Shown here in pieces: positions 30,966 to 42,145 of a DNA stretch of 64,000 bases. Both the position numbers and the translations under genes were made by a program. The notes beneath the pieces were generated by a model. That model was not told the DNA's origin. It did no database searches and was given only the letters and a program-made list of their open reading frames with translations. Each line of letters starts with the position of its first letter. Within the stretch, counting starts at the first letter, position 1. This DNA is from Acidimicrobiaceae bacterium. Its GTDB lineage: Bacteria; Actinomycetota; Acidimicrobiia; Acidimicrobiales; Bog-793. The stretch is from positions 1-64,000 of the forward strand of contig JAODBO010000145.1 of NCBI GenBank assembly GCA_025464005.1, in the 5' to 3' direction.

Positions 30966-30998
30966 AAAAAACCTCCTGGCCGAAAGGCACAGGAGGTT
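30966..30998 (-). terminator. Intrinsic terminator of the leuA leader (attenuator)
   Basis: Minus-strand RNA AACCUCCU..GCCUUUCGGC..AGGAGGUUUUUU; 8-bp perfect outer stem plus U-tract. Confidence 0.88.
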
Positions 30999-31025
30999 AC
31001 GACGAGCGCATCGGGCGCTCGTCGT
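30999..31025 (-). promoter_or_regulatory. 11-bp perfect hairpin between leader stop and terminator in the leuA leader
   Basis: acgacgagcgc-atcgg-gcgctcgtcgt; its arm includes the last base of the leader TAA; abuts terminator with 0 nt spacing. Confidence 0.8.
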
Positions 31026-31069
31026 TACATAAGGAGGAGGGAAAGGGTAAAGGGGCGTTTGTGGTCCAC
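31025..31069 (-). CDS. Leucine leader peptide (M)DHKRPFTLSLLLM
   Basis: GTG GAC CAC AAA CGC CCC TTT ACC CTT TCC CTC CTC CTT ATG TAA; 4 Leu codons in 14, three consecutive, followed by tandem hairpins and leuA. Confidence 0.85.
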   Translation of the reverse strand: MDHKRPFTLSLLLM

Positions 31070-31075
31070 ACCGCC

Positions 31076-31104
31076 AGTGTGACGGAAGCGACGGGGCACG
31101 TCAA
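31076..31104 (-). promoter_or_regulatory. Predicted sigma70-type promoter for leuA leader (TTGACG-N17-CACACT)
   Basis: -35 at 31099-31104 overlaps the stop codon of the upstream GGDEF/EAL gene; -10 at 31076-31081; GTG 6 nt after the -10. Confidence 0.7.
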
Positions 31105-34100
31105 GCGCCGAAGGCTTGGGCGCCGGGAGTCGGCAAGGGCGAAACGGCGGTGACGAGGCGTTCGCGCACCCAGGACTCGAAGGCCTCGGGGGTGAGCGGC
31201 CGCGACCAGTAGTAGCCCTGACCGAGCTCGCAGCCGAGTCCCGCGAGCTCGGCGAGCTGGGCGAGCTCCTCGACTCCCTCGGCACAGACCTCCACCTCGA
31301 GGCCTTGGGCGAGCAGCACGATCGCTCGCACGATCTCGGAGTCACCCCCGTCGCGCCCGAGGCCCGCCACGAAGGAGTGGTCGATCTTCAACAGGTCCAC
31401 GGGCAGCCGGCTCAAGTAGCTGAGGCTGGAGTAGCCGGTGCCGAAGTCGTCTATCGCCACCGTGACGCCGAGGGCGCGTAGGGCCTCGAGTCGCGAGATA
31501 GACAACTCCACGTCGGCCATGACCGCGGACTCCGTGAGCTCGAGACGCAGGGCTCGAGCCGAGGCGCCGGTGTCCTCGAGCATCTGTGCACATAGCGCCA
31601 CCGGGTCGCCGAGGTTGAGCTGGCGGGAGGAGAAGTTGACCGAGACCCACAGCTGCTCGCAGCCGGGGAGCGTGCGCTGCCATCGGACGACCTGGGCGAG
31701 GGCCTCCCTCAGGACGTGCTCACCCAAGGGCACGATGAGGCCCGACTCCTCCGCCACCGGGATGAACTCGGCGGGCTTGAGCAGGCCGCGCTCGGGGTGC
31801 TGCCAACGGACGAGGGCCTCGACCCCGACGAGCTCGCCGTCGGGGATCGTGACGATGGGCTGATAGGCCACCCTGAGCTCACCACGGTCGAGCGCCGTCC
31901 GTAGCGCCTGCTCGACCTCGAAGCGGTGCGTGACGAGGTGGCGCAGCCCTTCGTCGAAGATCTCGGTGCGGGCCCTGCCCTTCTCCTTGGCCCGGTACAT
32001 CGCGGCGTCGGCGTCGCGGAGCGCCTCTTCGGCCGTCGCCCACCCGTCGACGACGGCGATCCCGCACGACACGCTGAGACGGAGCTCCTTGGCGCCGACG
32101 ACGAGCGGATCGTCGAGCATCGCGAGGATCCGGTCCCCGAGAAGGTCCGCCTCCCCCACGTCGGCAACGTCCTCACAGACGACGATGAACTCGTCGCCGC
32201 CGAAGCGCGCCACGGTGTCGCCGGACCGCACTCCCCTGGCGAGGCGCCCCGCGAGCTCGACGAGCAGTCTGTCGCCGGCGACGTGTCCGAGCCCGTCGTT
32301 CACCAGCTTAAACCTGTCGACGTCGACGAAAAGGACCGCGACCTTGGTCCCGGCGAGTCTGGCCCGTACGAGCGCCCGCTCGAGGCGGTGCTGGAGCGAG
32401 AGCCGATTCGGCAGGCCCGTGAGCGAGTCGTGCAGCGCCTGTTGCTCGAGCGCTCGCTCGCTGCGCTTCTGGTCGGTGATGTCCTGGAGCTGGCCGAAGA
32501 CGTAGGCGGCGTCGCCTGCCTCGTCGCGTACCAGCGCCACGTCGACGAGCGTCCAGACCGTCGAGGCGTCCGAGCGTACGAGGCGGCGTTCGCCATGCAG
32601 TGTGTCTCGGGACCCGCCGATCAGCTCGTCCATCATGGACCGGCGTTCGGCGACGTCGTCGGGATGCACGAAGTCCTCCGCCTGACGTCCGAGGAGGTCC
32701 TCCTCGCTCCTGTCCAGGAGCGCGCACAGTGCCGCGTTCACGCGTGTGATGATCCCGTCGAGGTCGAACATGATCATGCCGATCGCGCCATTCTCGAAAC
32801 CGAGCCGGAACCTCTCCTCCGCGATCCGGCGCTCCCGCTCGAGCTGGCGCCGTTCGGCGATGTCTCGACCGATCGAAGAGGCCCCGATCAGTTCCGCGCT
32901 GTCGTCGTACACGGGCGAGATGCTGAGCGAGAGCTCGAACGGGGAGCCGTCCGAGCGCACGGCGTCGATGACCGGGACGTAGACGTGTTCGCCACCCGCG
33001 ACCTGGCGGAGCAGCTCGGTCAAGCGATCGCGCTGTGAGTCGGCGACGATGAGGTGGGCCTCACGGCCGATCATGTACGCGGCCGAGTGCCCGTAGAGGT
33101 GCTCGGACGCGGGGTTCCAGCTCGACACGAGCCCGTCGAGGGTGATGCCGACGATCGAGTCACTCGAGGACTCGACGATGGCCGACAGGCGCGTCATCGA
33201 CGCCTCGACGAGCTTTCGCTCGGTGATGTCCCGTACGTTCAGGACGACACCGGAGATCGCGGGCTCGGCCAGCCGGTCGGTGAGCGTCACCTCGGCCCAG
33301 TGGAGGGCACCAGCCGAGTCGACGATGCGCAGCTCGGTGCGGATGGAGGCGCCCTTCTGCGCCACGACCCACACGAAAAGCCGGCGCATGGACTCGCTGT
33401 CGTCAGGGTGCAGCAGCTCGCGGCCGTCGACGCCGACGATCGAGTCGAGCGACCAGTACCTGGCGATCGAGGCGCTGGCCTCCGTGACCCGACCGCGCGA
33501 GTCCAACACGAGATGGCCTTCCGCAGCCTGCTCGAGCAGGAGGTTCTGCCTGCGCTCAGCACCGAGAAGCGCTTCGTGGGTCGCCCTCTGCTGCGTGACG
33601 TCCCGAAAGGACGCGACGACGCCGTAGGGCGCGCCCCCGCCGTCACGGACGAGCGGTGTCGCGGCGCACTCGATCCATCGCCAGGATCCGTCGGGCCTCT
33701 CGATCCGCTGCATGGTCGGCGGGACCGGGCGACCGGTGCGCAGTGCAACCGCTGCCGGCACCTCTCGCGCCCCGAGCACCTTGCCGGCGTCGTCGGTCCA
33801 GCGGAAATCCGAGGCGAGCAGGTCGCTGAACCGCAGCTGCTCGCGGCTGTAGCCGAGGATCGACTGCGCGGCCGCGTTGGCCTCGAGGACGCGCCCCGCC
33901 GGGGAGAAGATCAGAATGCCCGCGTCGATGGCCGTACCCACGGCGAGCATGTGAGCGTACAAGGCATCGACGCCGCGGATCCTGCCTTCGGCCGACCAGG
34001 CGCCGTCGAGAACTCGCCGGAGCTCGCCACGCTCGATCTCGGACCAGTCGAGCTGAGCGCTCGCACCACGATAGGTGCCCTCCGCGACGTCCGCGTCGGC

Positions 34101-34439
34101 AACGACCACAGCAGCACATCCGGGCGCGAACGCGAGCAGCTCGTCGAGGAGCTCGAGCCCTTCCTCGGTCCGGGAACGCGCGTCGATGAGGATCGCTCCG
34201 GGAAGCTCGCTTGCTAGCGCGGTTAGTGCGTCCACGACGGACGCCGCGCAGCGGATCCCTCGCTCCGGCACGCCGGCCGCGACGAGCAGCTCGCGGAGCT
34301 CGCCGCCGGCGTCGGCCGGCTGGACGACGAGGGCCGTTCTCCTCGCGCCGATCGGCGTCGGCGTCGCACGCGCTTGGTCCACCGCCGTCTCCCCCGTGAG
34401 ATCGCCTCTGTCACTACAACCGGTGGCGGACGTCGCCAT
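31101..34439 (-). CDS. Multi-PAS GGDEF-EAL protein (diguanylate cyclase / phosphodiesterase)
   Basis: Repeated PAS domains, DTVARFGGDEFIVVCEDV, VGVEALVRWQHPERGLL, DDFGTGYSSLSYLSRLPVDLLKIDHSFV; start proposed at MATSATGCSD. Confidence 0.93.
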   Translation of the reverse strand: MATSATGCSDRGDLTGETAVDQARATPTPIGARRTALVVQPADAGGELRELLVAAGVPERGIRCAASVVDALTALASELPGAILIDARSRTEEGLELLDELLAFAPGCAAVVVADADVAEGTYRGASAQLDWSEIERGELRRVLDGAWSAEGRIRGVDALYAHMLAVGTAIDAGILIFSPAGRVLEANAAAQSILGYSREQLRFSDLLASDFRWTDDAGKVLGAREVPAAVALRTGRPVPPTMQRIERPDGSWRWIECAATPLVRDGGGAPYGVVASFRDVTQQRATHEALLGAERRQNLLLEQAAEGHLVLDSRGRVTEASASIARYWSLDSIVGVDGRELLHPDDSESMRRLFVWVVAQKGASIRTELRIVDSAGALHWAEVTLTDRLAEPAISGVVLNVRDITERKLVEASMTRLSAIVESSSDSIVGITLDGLVSSWNPASEHLYGHSAAYMIGREAHLIVADSQRDRLTELLRQVAGGEHVYVPVIDAVRSDGSPFELSLSISPVYDDSAELIGASSIGRDIAERRQLERERRIAEERFRLGFENGAIGMIMFDLDGIITRVNAALCALLDRSEEDLLGRQAEDFVHPDDVAERRSMMDELIGGSRDTLHGERRLVRSDASTVWTLVDVALVRDEAGDAAYVFGQLQDITDQKRSERALEQQALHDSLTGLPNRLSLQHRLERALVRARLAGTKVAVLFVDVDRFKLVNDGLGHVAGDRLLVELAGRLARGVRSGDTVARFGGDEFIVVCEDVADVGEADLLGDRILAMLDDPLVVGAKELRLSVSCGIAVVDGWATAEEALRDADAAMYRAKEKGRARTEIFDEGLRHLVTHRFEVEQALRTALDRGELRVAYQPIVTIPDGELVGVEALVRWQHPERGLLKPAEFIPVAEESGLIVPLGEHVLREALAQVVRWQRTLPGCEQLWVSVNFSSRQLNLGDPVALCAQMLEDTGASARALRLELTESAVMADVELSISRLEALRALGVTVAIDDFGTGYSSLSYLSRLPVDLLKIDHSFVAGLGRDGGDSEIVRAIVLLAQGLEVEVCAEGVEELAQLAELAGLGCELGQGYYWSRPLTPEAFESWVRERLVTAVSPLPTPGAQAFGA

Positions 34440-34550
34440 CAACCGCTCACTCTGGACCGGCAACGAGCTAGCCTGCGCCGACGGCGAGAACGCCGCGGTC
34501 AGCGCCCTACGCCCCCCGGTGGCAGCGCGCTGACGAGGAGAGGTTAGGCG

Positions 34551-34817
34551 ATGGCAAGACTCGGGACTGGCGGCAAGGCGCGGCGGCGGATACGTGCGAC
34601 CCTCGTCGCGGGCGCCGCCGGCGCACTCATCGGGGGCGCGCTGCGCGTCTCGAGGGCGCGAGCGCGCCGCAAGCACGCCGCCGGCGAGCGGGCGTTCTCG
34701 AAGGCGAGCGCCGGAATGTGGCCGCCCGTCCCGCCTGCTCCCATCCGGCCGGTCCACATCGTCGCGGACCGAGCAACCATCGCGCCGGACGACACCGTCG
34801 AGCAGACCTCGGCCTAG
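34551..34817 (+). CDS. Small hypothetical basic protein
   Basis: 88 aa; hydrophobic Gly/Ala segment then RARARRKHAAGERAFSKA; preceded by gaggagaggttaggcg. Confidence 0.5.
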   Translation: MARLGTGGKARRRIRATLVAGAAGALIGGALRVSRARARRKHAAGERAFSKASAGMWPPVPPAPIRPVHIVADRATIAPDDTVEQTSA

Positions 34818-34831
34818 CCATTTCCGAAAGC

Positions 34832-34855
34832 GACCGCACCTCAGCCGGTGCGGTC
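34832..34855. terminator. 9-bp perfect hairpin between convergent genes; probable bidirectional terminator
   Basis: gaccgcacc-tcagcc-ggtgcggtc. Confidence 0.55.
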
Positions 34856-34886
34856 CGGCGCCCCGCGGCGCCCGGGCCCAGCCGAG

Positions 34887-35876
34887 TCAGGCGAGCAGCG
34901 GAAGGACCTCAGAGCAAAGCATCTCGACGTGCGGTCCGTCGTGGACGATGATCGACGAGAGGCCGAAGCGGTCGCGCCGGTCGGCAAGAAGCGCCGCCAT
35001 CCGTTCCGGCGTGCCCACGAGGGCATAGGGGCACTCCGCGAGCGGCAGCGAAGGCGCCCCGACAGCGCTGCAGATCGCCGCTTCGCGCGATGCGACCTCG
35101 CTGGGCGAGCACGGTTCCACCCAGCCCGCGAGCACGGAGAACTGCACGGCATCGCGGCCGCGGCCCGCCTCTTCTGCACTGGAGCGGACCCGCTCGACCG
35201 ACTTGGCGAGCTCGGCGACCGTCGTGGTGACGCGCCGCAAGCCGTCGAGCTTGCGGGGATCGACCCTTCCTAGCGGAAGCTGTCGGGACGAGCCGTTGAG
35301 GTCCAGCTGGTCCGCGTAGCGGCCCGCGACATCGAGGAGGAAATCCGAGCCGCCGCCCACGAGAAGGCGCGGCGGGCCGCCGGGCGTAGGGGCCGAAGGG
35401 AGGTCGGAGACGGCGAATCCTTCGCCTTCCAACGTGGCCACGTGCTCGTCGAACAGCTGGCGTGCGAGTCGCGCCGCGTCGAGCAGGCGGCGCGAGCGAG
35501 CCGCGTGGCGGGGCATGTCCATGCCGAGCGCGTCGAACTCCTCGGTGTTCCAGCCGGCGCCGACCCCGGCGAGCACTCGATCGCCGCCGTGCAGGACGGC
35601 GAGCTCGGTGAAGTGGCGGAGCACGAGGGCCGGATGGTCCATGCCGAGGTTGGCGACGATTGTTCCCACGACGAGGGACTCCGACAGCGCGGCCACCGTC
35701 GCGGCGCGGACGAACGGGTCGCCGTGGGTCACCCGCTGCGGCTCGTCGTCACCCGCCGATACGAAGAGGTGGTCGGTGTAGAGCACGCCGGCTACGCCGA
35801 GCGTCTCCCACACCTGCACCGATCGTCGCAAGGAGCGACCATCGCCTCCCCAGCTGGGCATCACGAACACGTCCAT
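34887..35876 (-). CDS. LLM-class (likely F420-dependent) oxidoreductase
   Basis: Luciferase-like fold signatures: LGVAGVLYTDHLFV, VVGTIVANLGMDHPALVLRHFTELAVLHGGDRVLAGVGAGWNTEEFDALG. Confidence 0.82.
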   Translation of the reverse strand: MDVFVMPSWGGDGRSLRRSVQVWETLGVAGVLYTDHLFVSAGDDEPQRVTHGDPFVRAATVAALSESLVVGTIVANLGMDHPALVLRHFTELAVLHGGDRVLAGVGAGWNTEEFDALGMDMPRHAARSRRLLDAARLARQLFDEHVATLEGEGFAVSDLPSAPTPGGPPRLLVGGGSDFLLDVAGRYADQLDLNGSSRQLPLGRVDPRKLDGLRRVTTTVAELAKSVERVRSSAEEAGRGRDAVQFSVLAGWVEPCSPSEVASREAAICSAVGAPSLPLAECPYALVGTPERMAALLADRRDRFGLSSIIVHDGPHVEMLCSEVLPLLA

Positions 35877-35915
35877 CTCGGCAGTCCCCCTCCTCGTACG
35901 GCTAGAGCCAGCTGC

Positions 35916-37484
35916 TCAGATCGCGCTCACCTGGTGAACGTCCAAGATCCCGGGCTTGGCAGCCAGGGAAGCGAGCACGTCGGGCGCGAGAAGCCGGTCC
36001 ACCGAGAGCACCATCAGCGCAGTGCCGGCACCGGCGGTCTGGCCTACGGACATGTGCGCGATGCTGAGCTCGGCGTCGCCGAGGATAGTGCCGACGACTC
36101 CGATCATCCCGGGACGGTCGTCGTTGCGCACAACGAGCATGTGCGGCGCTGGCGGCACCTCGACCTGGTGGTCGTCCACCATGACGATGCGTGCGCTGCC
36201 GTCGCCCCCAGTGAGGGTCCCCGCGACGCTGTGGGCGCTCGATCGCACGGTCACGAGGCTGACGCGGTCGTGGGTCGTCGCGGTCTGGGAGACCCGTAGC
36301 GTCAGACCTCGCTCCTCCGCGATCCTCGGGGCGTTCACGTACGTGACGGGCTCCTCGGTGCCGACGGCGAACAGCCCCTTGAGAACCGACAGGGTGAGGA
36401 TCCCGACGTCCTCGCCGGCAAGGGCACCTTGGTACTCGACCTCGACCTGGTCGGGCAGGTTGTCCGAGAGCGCCGACAGGAAGGCACCAAGCTGCTCGGC
36501 GATCGAGAGGTAGGGTCGCACCGCCTCGGAAGCCGCACGTGCCGAGACGTTCACCGCATAGGGGACGAAGTCTCCGTTGAGGGCGAGCACGATCTGCTCG
36601 GCGATCTGCTCGCCGGCCTTGTCCTGGGCCTCTCCGGTGCTCGCCCCGAGATGCGGGGTGACGACGACGCTCGGCAAGTCGAACAGCGGCGACTCCGTCG
36701 TCGGCTCGGCCGCGAAGACGTCGAGCGCGGCGCCGCCGACGTGCCCGGAGCTGATCGCGTCGGCGAGAGCCTGCTCGTCGACGATCCCGCCGCGCGCGGC
36801 GTTGACGATCCGCACCCCGGGCTTGGTGCGTGCAAGGAGCTCCTTGCCGAACAGCCCGGCGGTCTCTTTCGTCTTCGGGAGATGGATCGTGATGAAGTCG
36901 GCCGCGGCGACGAGCTCGTCCAGGGACAGCAGCTCGACACCCATCCGGCGCGCTCGATCGGGCGCTATGTACGGGTCGTAGGCGACGAGGCTCATCCCGA
37001 ACGCCAGCCCCCGCTGCGCGACGAGCGCGCCGATCCTGCCGAGACCGACGACCCCGAGCGTCTTGCCGTGCAGCTCGACGCCCTCCCACTTCGAGCGTTC
37101 CCAGCGGCCCGCCACGAGCGCTGCGTGGGCCTGGGGGATGTTGCGCGCCTGGGCCATCAGCAGAGCGAAGGCATGCTCGGCGGCGGAGAGGATGTTCGAC
37201 TCGGGAGCGTTCACCACCATCACGCCGAGACGCGTCGCTGCGGTGACGTCGACGTTGTCCAGCCCCACGCCGGCGCGCCCCACCACGGCAAGGTCTCGGC
37301 CCGCCCTCAGCACCTCGTCCGTCACGTTCGTCGCCGATCGGACAACGAGCGCGCGAGCGCCCTTCACGATCTCGAGCAGCGACTCCGGGGTCCAGTCCAG
37401 CTGCACGTCGACGTCGTGGCCCGCCGCCGCCATCGCGTCGAGGCCGCTCTGAGCGAGCTTCTCGGTGACGAGGATTCTTGCCAT
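35916..37484 (-). CDS. serA: D-3-phosphoglycerate dehydrogenase
   Basis: LGVVGLGRIGALVAQRGLAFGMSLVAYDPY; NAARGGIVDEQALADAI; C-terminal ACT domain RNDDRPGMIGVVGTILG. Confidence 0.96.
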   Translation of the reverse strand: MARILVTEKLAQSGLDAMAAAGHDVDVQLDWTPESLLEIVKGARALVVRSATNVTDEVLRAGRDLAVVGRAGVGLDNVDVTAATRLGVMVVNAPESNILSAAEHAFALLMAQARNIPQAHAALVAGRWERSKWEGVELHGKTLGVVGLGRIGALVAQRGLAFGMSLVAYDPYIAPDRARRMGVELLSLDELVAAADFITIHLPKTKETAGLFGKELLARTKPGVRIVNAARGGIVDEQALADAISSGHVGGAALDVFAAEPTTESPLFDLPSVVVTPHLGASTGEAQDKAGEQIAEQIVLALNGDFVPYAVNVSARAASEAVRPYLSIAEQLGAFLSALSDNLPDQVEVEYQGALAGEDVGILTLSVLKGLFAVGTEEPVTYVNAPRIAEERGLTLRVSQTATTHDRVSLVTVRSSAHSVAGTLTGGDGSARIVMVDDHQVEVPPAPHMLVVRNDDRPGMIGVVGTILGDAELSIAHMSVGQTAGAGTALMVLSVDRLLAPDVLASLAAKPGILDVHQVSAI

Positions 37485-37588
37485 GTCGGAGTCCGCTCTC
37501 TCGGGGTCGCGCTGTCGCTACCGCTGTGTGGCTGCTGCGGGTGGGGCTGCTGCGGTCTGGCCACCGATGTGTGGCCACTGCGCACCCC

Positions 37589-40053
<2,465 letters not shown>

Positions 40054-40090
40054 AGGATGCTCGGCTGGGCCGTACTGTAGGGATGAGCGG

Positions 40091-40615
40091 GTGAGTCCCG
40101 ACCCCATCGTCGGATTCTTCGTGGACGTGGATCGACCTTCCGACCAAGCGGTCGTCCACGGCTCCTTCGCGGTAGCGCTCGACTTGTCGGTTCTCCCGAG
40201 CGAGATCTTCTCCGCCTACTCGGAGTTGGCACTTCGCCAGCGGTGGTTTCGCCTTCCCGGCGATTCCGGCACGAGGGAGCACGAGCTGGACTTTCGCATC
40301 GGAGGGGGCGAGCTCACCAGCGCGACATTCGCCCCAGCAGGCATCAGCGAGCACCTCGTCTACCGTTCGCGCTTCCTCGACATCGTTCCCGACGAGCGCA
40401 TCGTCCTCGTCTACGAGTTCCTCCTCGACGACCGTCGCCGCTGGGTGTCGCTCGTGACGCTCGAGCTCGCTGTTAGCGTCGCTGGCACGCGCCTGAGCCA
40501 CACCGAGCAGTTCGCGTTCCTCGAGCCGAGTGGAGATGGCGAGAGCGACATCGCGCACCTGAAAGGCGGTACCCGGCGACAGCTCAATGGGCTGGCTGCC
40601 GTCGTCAAGCGGTAA
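40091..40615 (+). CDS. SRPBCC / AHSA1-type domain protein
   Basis: FAVALDLSVLPSEIFSAYSELALRQRWFRLPGD...SLVTLELAVSVAGTRLSHTEQFAFL..GGTRRQLNGLAAVV. Confidence 0.75.
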   Translation: MSPDPIVGFFVDVDRPSDQAVVHGSFAVALDLSVLPSEIFSAYSELALRQRWFRLPGDSGTREHELDFRIGGGELTSATFAPAGISEHLVYRSRFLDIVPDERIVLVYEFLLDDRRRWVSLVTLELAVSVAGTRLSHTEQFAFLEPSGDGESDIAHLKGGTRRQLNGLAAVVKR

Positions 40616-40672
40616 CGTGCCGTTGGCATGGGCTAACAACGCCGCCGACCACCCGAGCTATCAGCGCTCGGT

Positions 40673-42145
40673 CTATGTCGACGTAAGCCGCGCCTCTGCG
40701 GCTCGCCATGCCCCGGCGCGGCCTGGCTGTGGACGGTAGACCGGGAAGTGGTCGCGTGCCCGGACTGTCGCCCTCATGTCTGCGAGGTCGCCGGAGATGG
40801 CCTTGACGGCGCGCGCCTGCACGAGGACGTTGCCGAGCGCGGCCGCCTCGACTGGCCCTGCGACCACGGGCAAGCCGCATGCGTCTGCGGTGAGCTGGCA
40901 CAGGAGCTCGTTCTGAGCTCCCCCGCCCACGATGTGGACGGTGTCCACATCGCGGCCGGTGAGCAATTGCGCGAGCTCGATCGTGCGCCGGTACGCGAGC
41001 GCCAGGCTGTCGAGGATCGTGCGCGTCACCGCTGCTGGGGTCTCGGGCACGCGCTCGCCGTGCGCCTGACAGGCCGCGGCGATCCGGGCGGGAATATCGC
41101 CTGGGGCAAGGTAGGCGGGATCGTCGGGGTCGACGACATAGGCGAGCTCGGGAAGCGCCGCGGCATCGCGCACGAGCGCATCGACCTCGATGCGCAGCCC
41201 GGACCGCTCCCAGGCACGTATCGACTCCTGGAGGAGCCAAAGGCCCATGACGTTGCGCAGGTAGCGCGTCGTGCCGTCGACACCGCGCTCGTTGGTGAAG
41301 TTCGCCTTCCGGCTCGCCTCGCCGAGCACCGGTGACGCGAGCTCGAGCCCGACGAGCGACCAGGTGCCACACGAAATGTACGCGAAGCGACCATTCGCTG
41401 CTGGAACGCCGGCGACGGCGGAAGCGGTGTCGTGGGAGGCGACCGCGGTGACGGGCACCCGCGCTTCGAGGCCGATCTCCTCCAACACCCCCGGGAGCAG
41501 CTCACCCGCGCTGTCGCCGGGGCGGCGCAAGGGCGGAAACATCCCGGTGTCGATGCCGAGCGGGCCGGCGATGTCGACGTCCCACTCGAGCGCTGCGGCG
41601 CTGAGCAGCTGGGTCGTGGAGGCGTTGGTCTCCTCGGTCCCGGCGAGCCCCGTGAGCCAGTAGTTGATCAGGTCTGGGACGAGCAGGACCTCCGAGGCCT
41701 CCTCGAGCTGAGGCGAGCCGGTCGCCGCGACGAGCTGGAAGAGCGTGTTGAAGCGCTGGAGCTGGATCCCCGTGCGAGCGTAGAGCTCGGCCGCCGGAAC
41801 CTTCTCGAGGACCGCCTCGACGACACCTTCGGTGCGCCGGTCTCGGTGATGGACCGGGTTCCCGAGCAGCGCGCCGGTCCGATCGATCAGCCCGAAGTCG
41901 ACGCCCCAGGAGTCGATGCCGATCGAGTCCGGAGCGCCCGCGACGCGCGCGCCTTCGCGAAGGCCTTCGAGGATGCCACGGTAGAGCGCGAGAACGTCCC
42001 AGTAGAGCGTGCCGCCGACGGTGACGCCGCCGTTCGCGAACCGGTGGAGCTCGCTCAGGCCGAGGCGCTCACCGTCGACGGTGCCGAGAAATACCCGTCC
42101 GCTCGAGGCGCCGAGGTCGACGGCGACGACGCGAGTCGTGCTCAC
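40673..42145 (-). CDS. rhaB: Rhamnulokinase
   Basis: VVAVDLGASSGRVFLGTVDGERLGLSELHRFANGGVTVGGTLYWDVLALYRGILEGL; VHIVGGGAQNELLCQLTADACGLPVVAGPVEAAALGN. Confidence 0.93.
   Translation of the reverse strand: MSTTRVVAVDLGASSGRVFLGTVDGERLGLSELHRFANGGVTVGGTLYWDVLALYRGILEGLREGARVAGAPDSIGIDSWGVDFGLIDRTGALLGNPVHHRDRRTEGVVEAVLEKVPAAELYARTGIQLQRFNTLFQLVAATGSPQLEEASEVLLVPDLINYWLTGLAGTEETNASTTQLLSAAALEWDVDIAGPLGIDTGMFPPLRRPGDSAGELLPGVLEEIGLEARVPVTAVASHDTASAVAGVPAANGRFAYISCGTWSLVGLELASPVLGEASRKANFTNERGVDGTTRYLRNVMGLWLLQESIRAWERSGLRIEVDALVRDAAALPELAYVVDPDDPAYLAPGDIPARIAAACQAHGERVPETPAAVTRTILDSLALAYRRTIELAQLLTGRDVDTVHIVGGGAQNELLCQLTADACGLPVVAGPVEAAALGNVLVQARAVKAISGDLADMRATVRARDHFPVYRPQPGRAGAWRAAEARLTST

Noticed and set aside
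30966-31069. T-box riboswitch as explanation for the leuA/ilvB leaders
   Set aside because: Leaders are only about 100 nt, with a leader peptide carrying the regulatory codons and tandem hairpins; I saw no room for a Stem I and no T-box antiterminator sequence.
37526-37555. 15-bp imperfect tandem repeat upstream of serA as a possible serine attenuator
   Set aside because: No leader ORF with Ser codons and no terminator hairpin/U-tract next to it; probably simple repeat.
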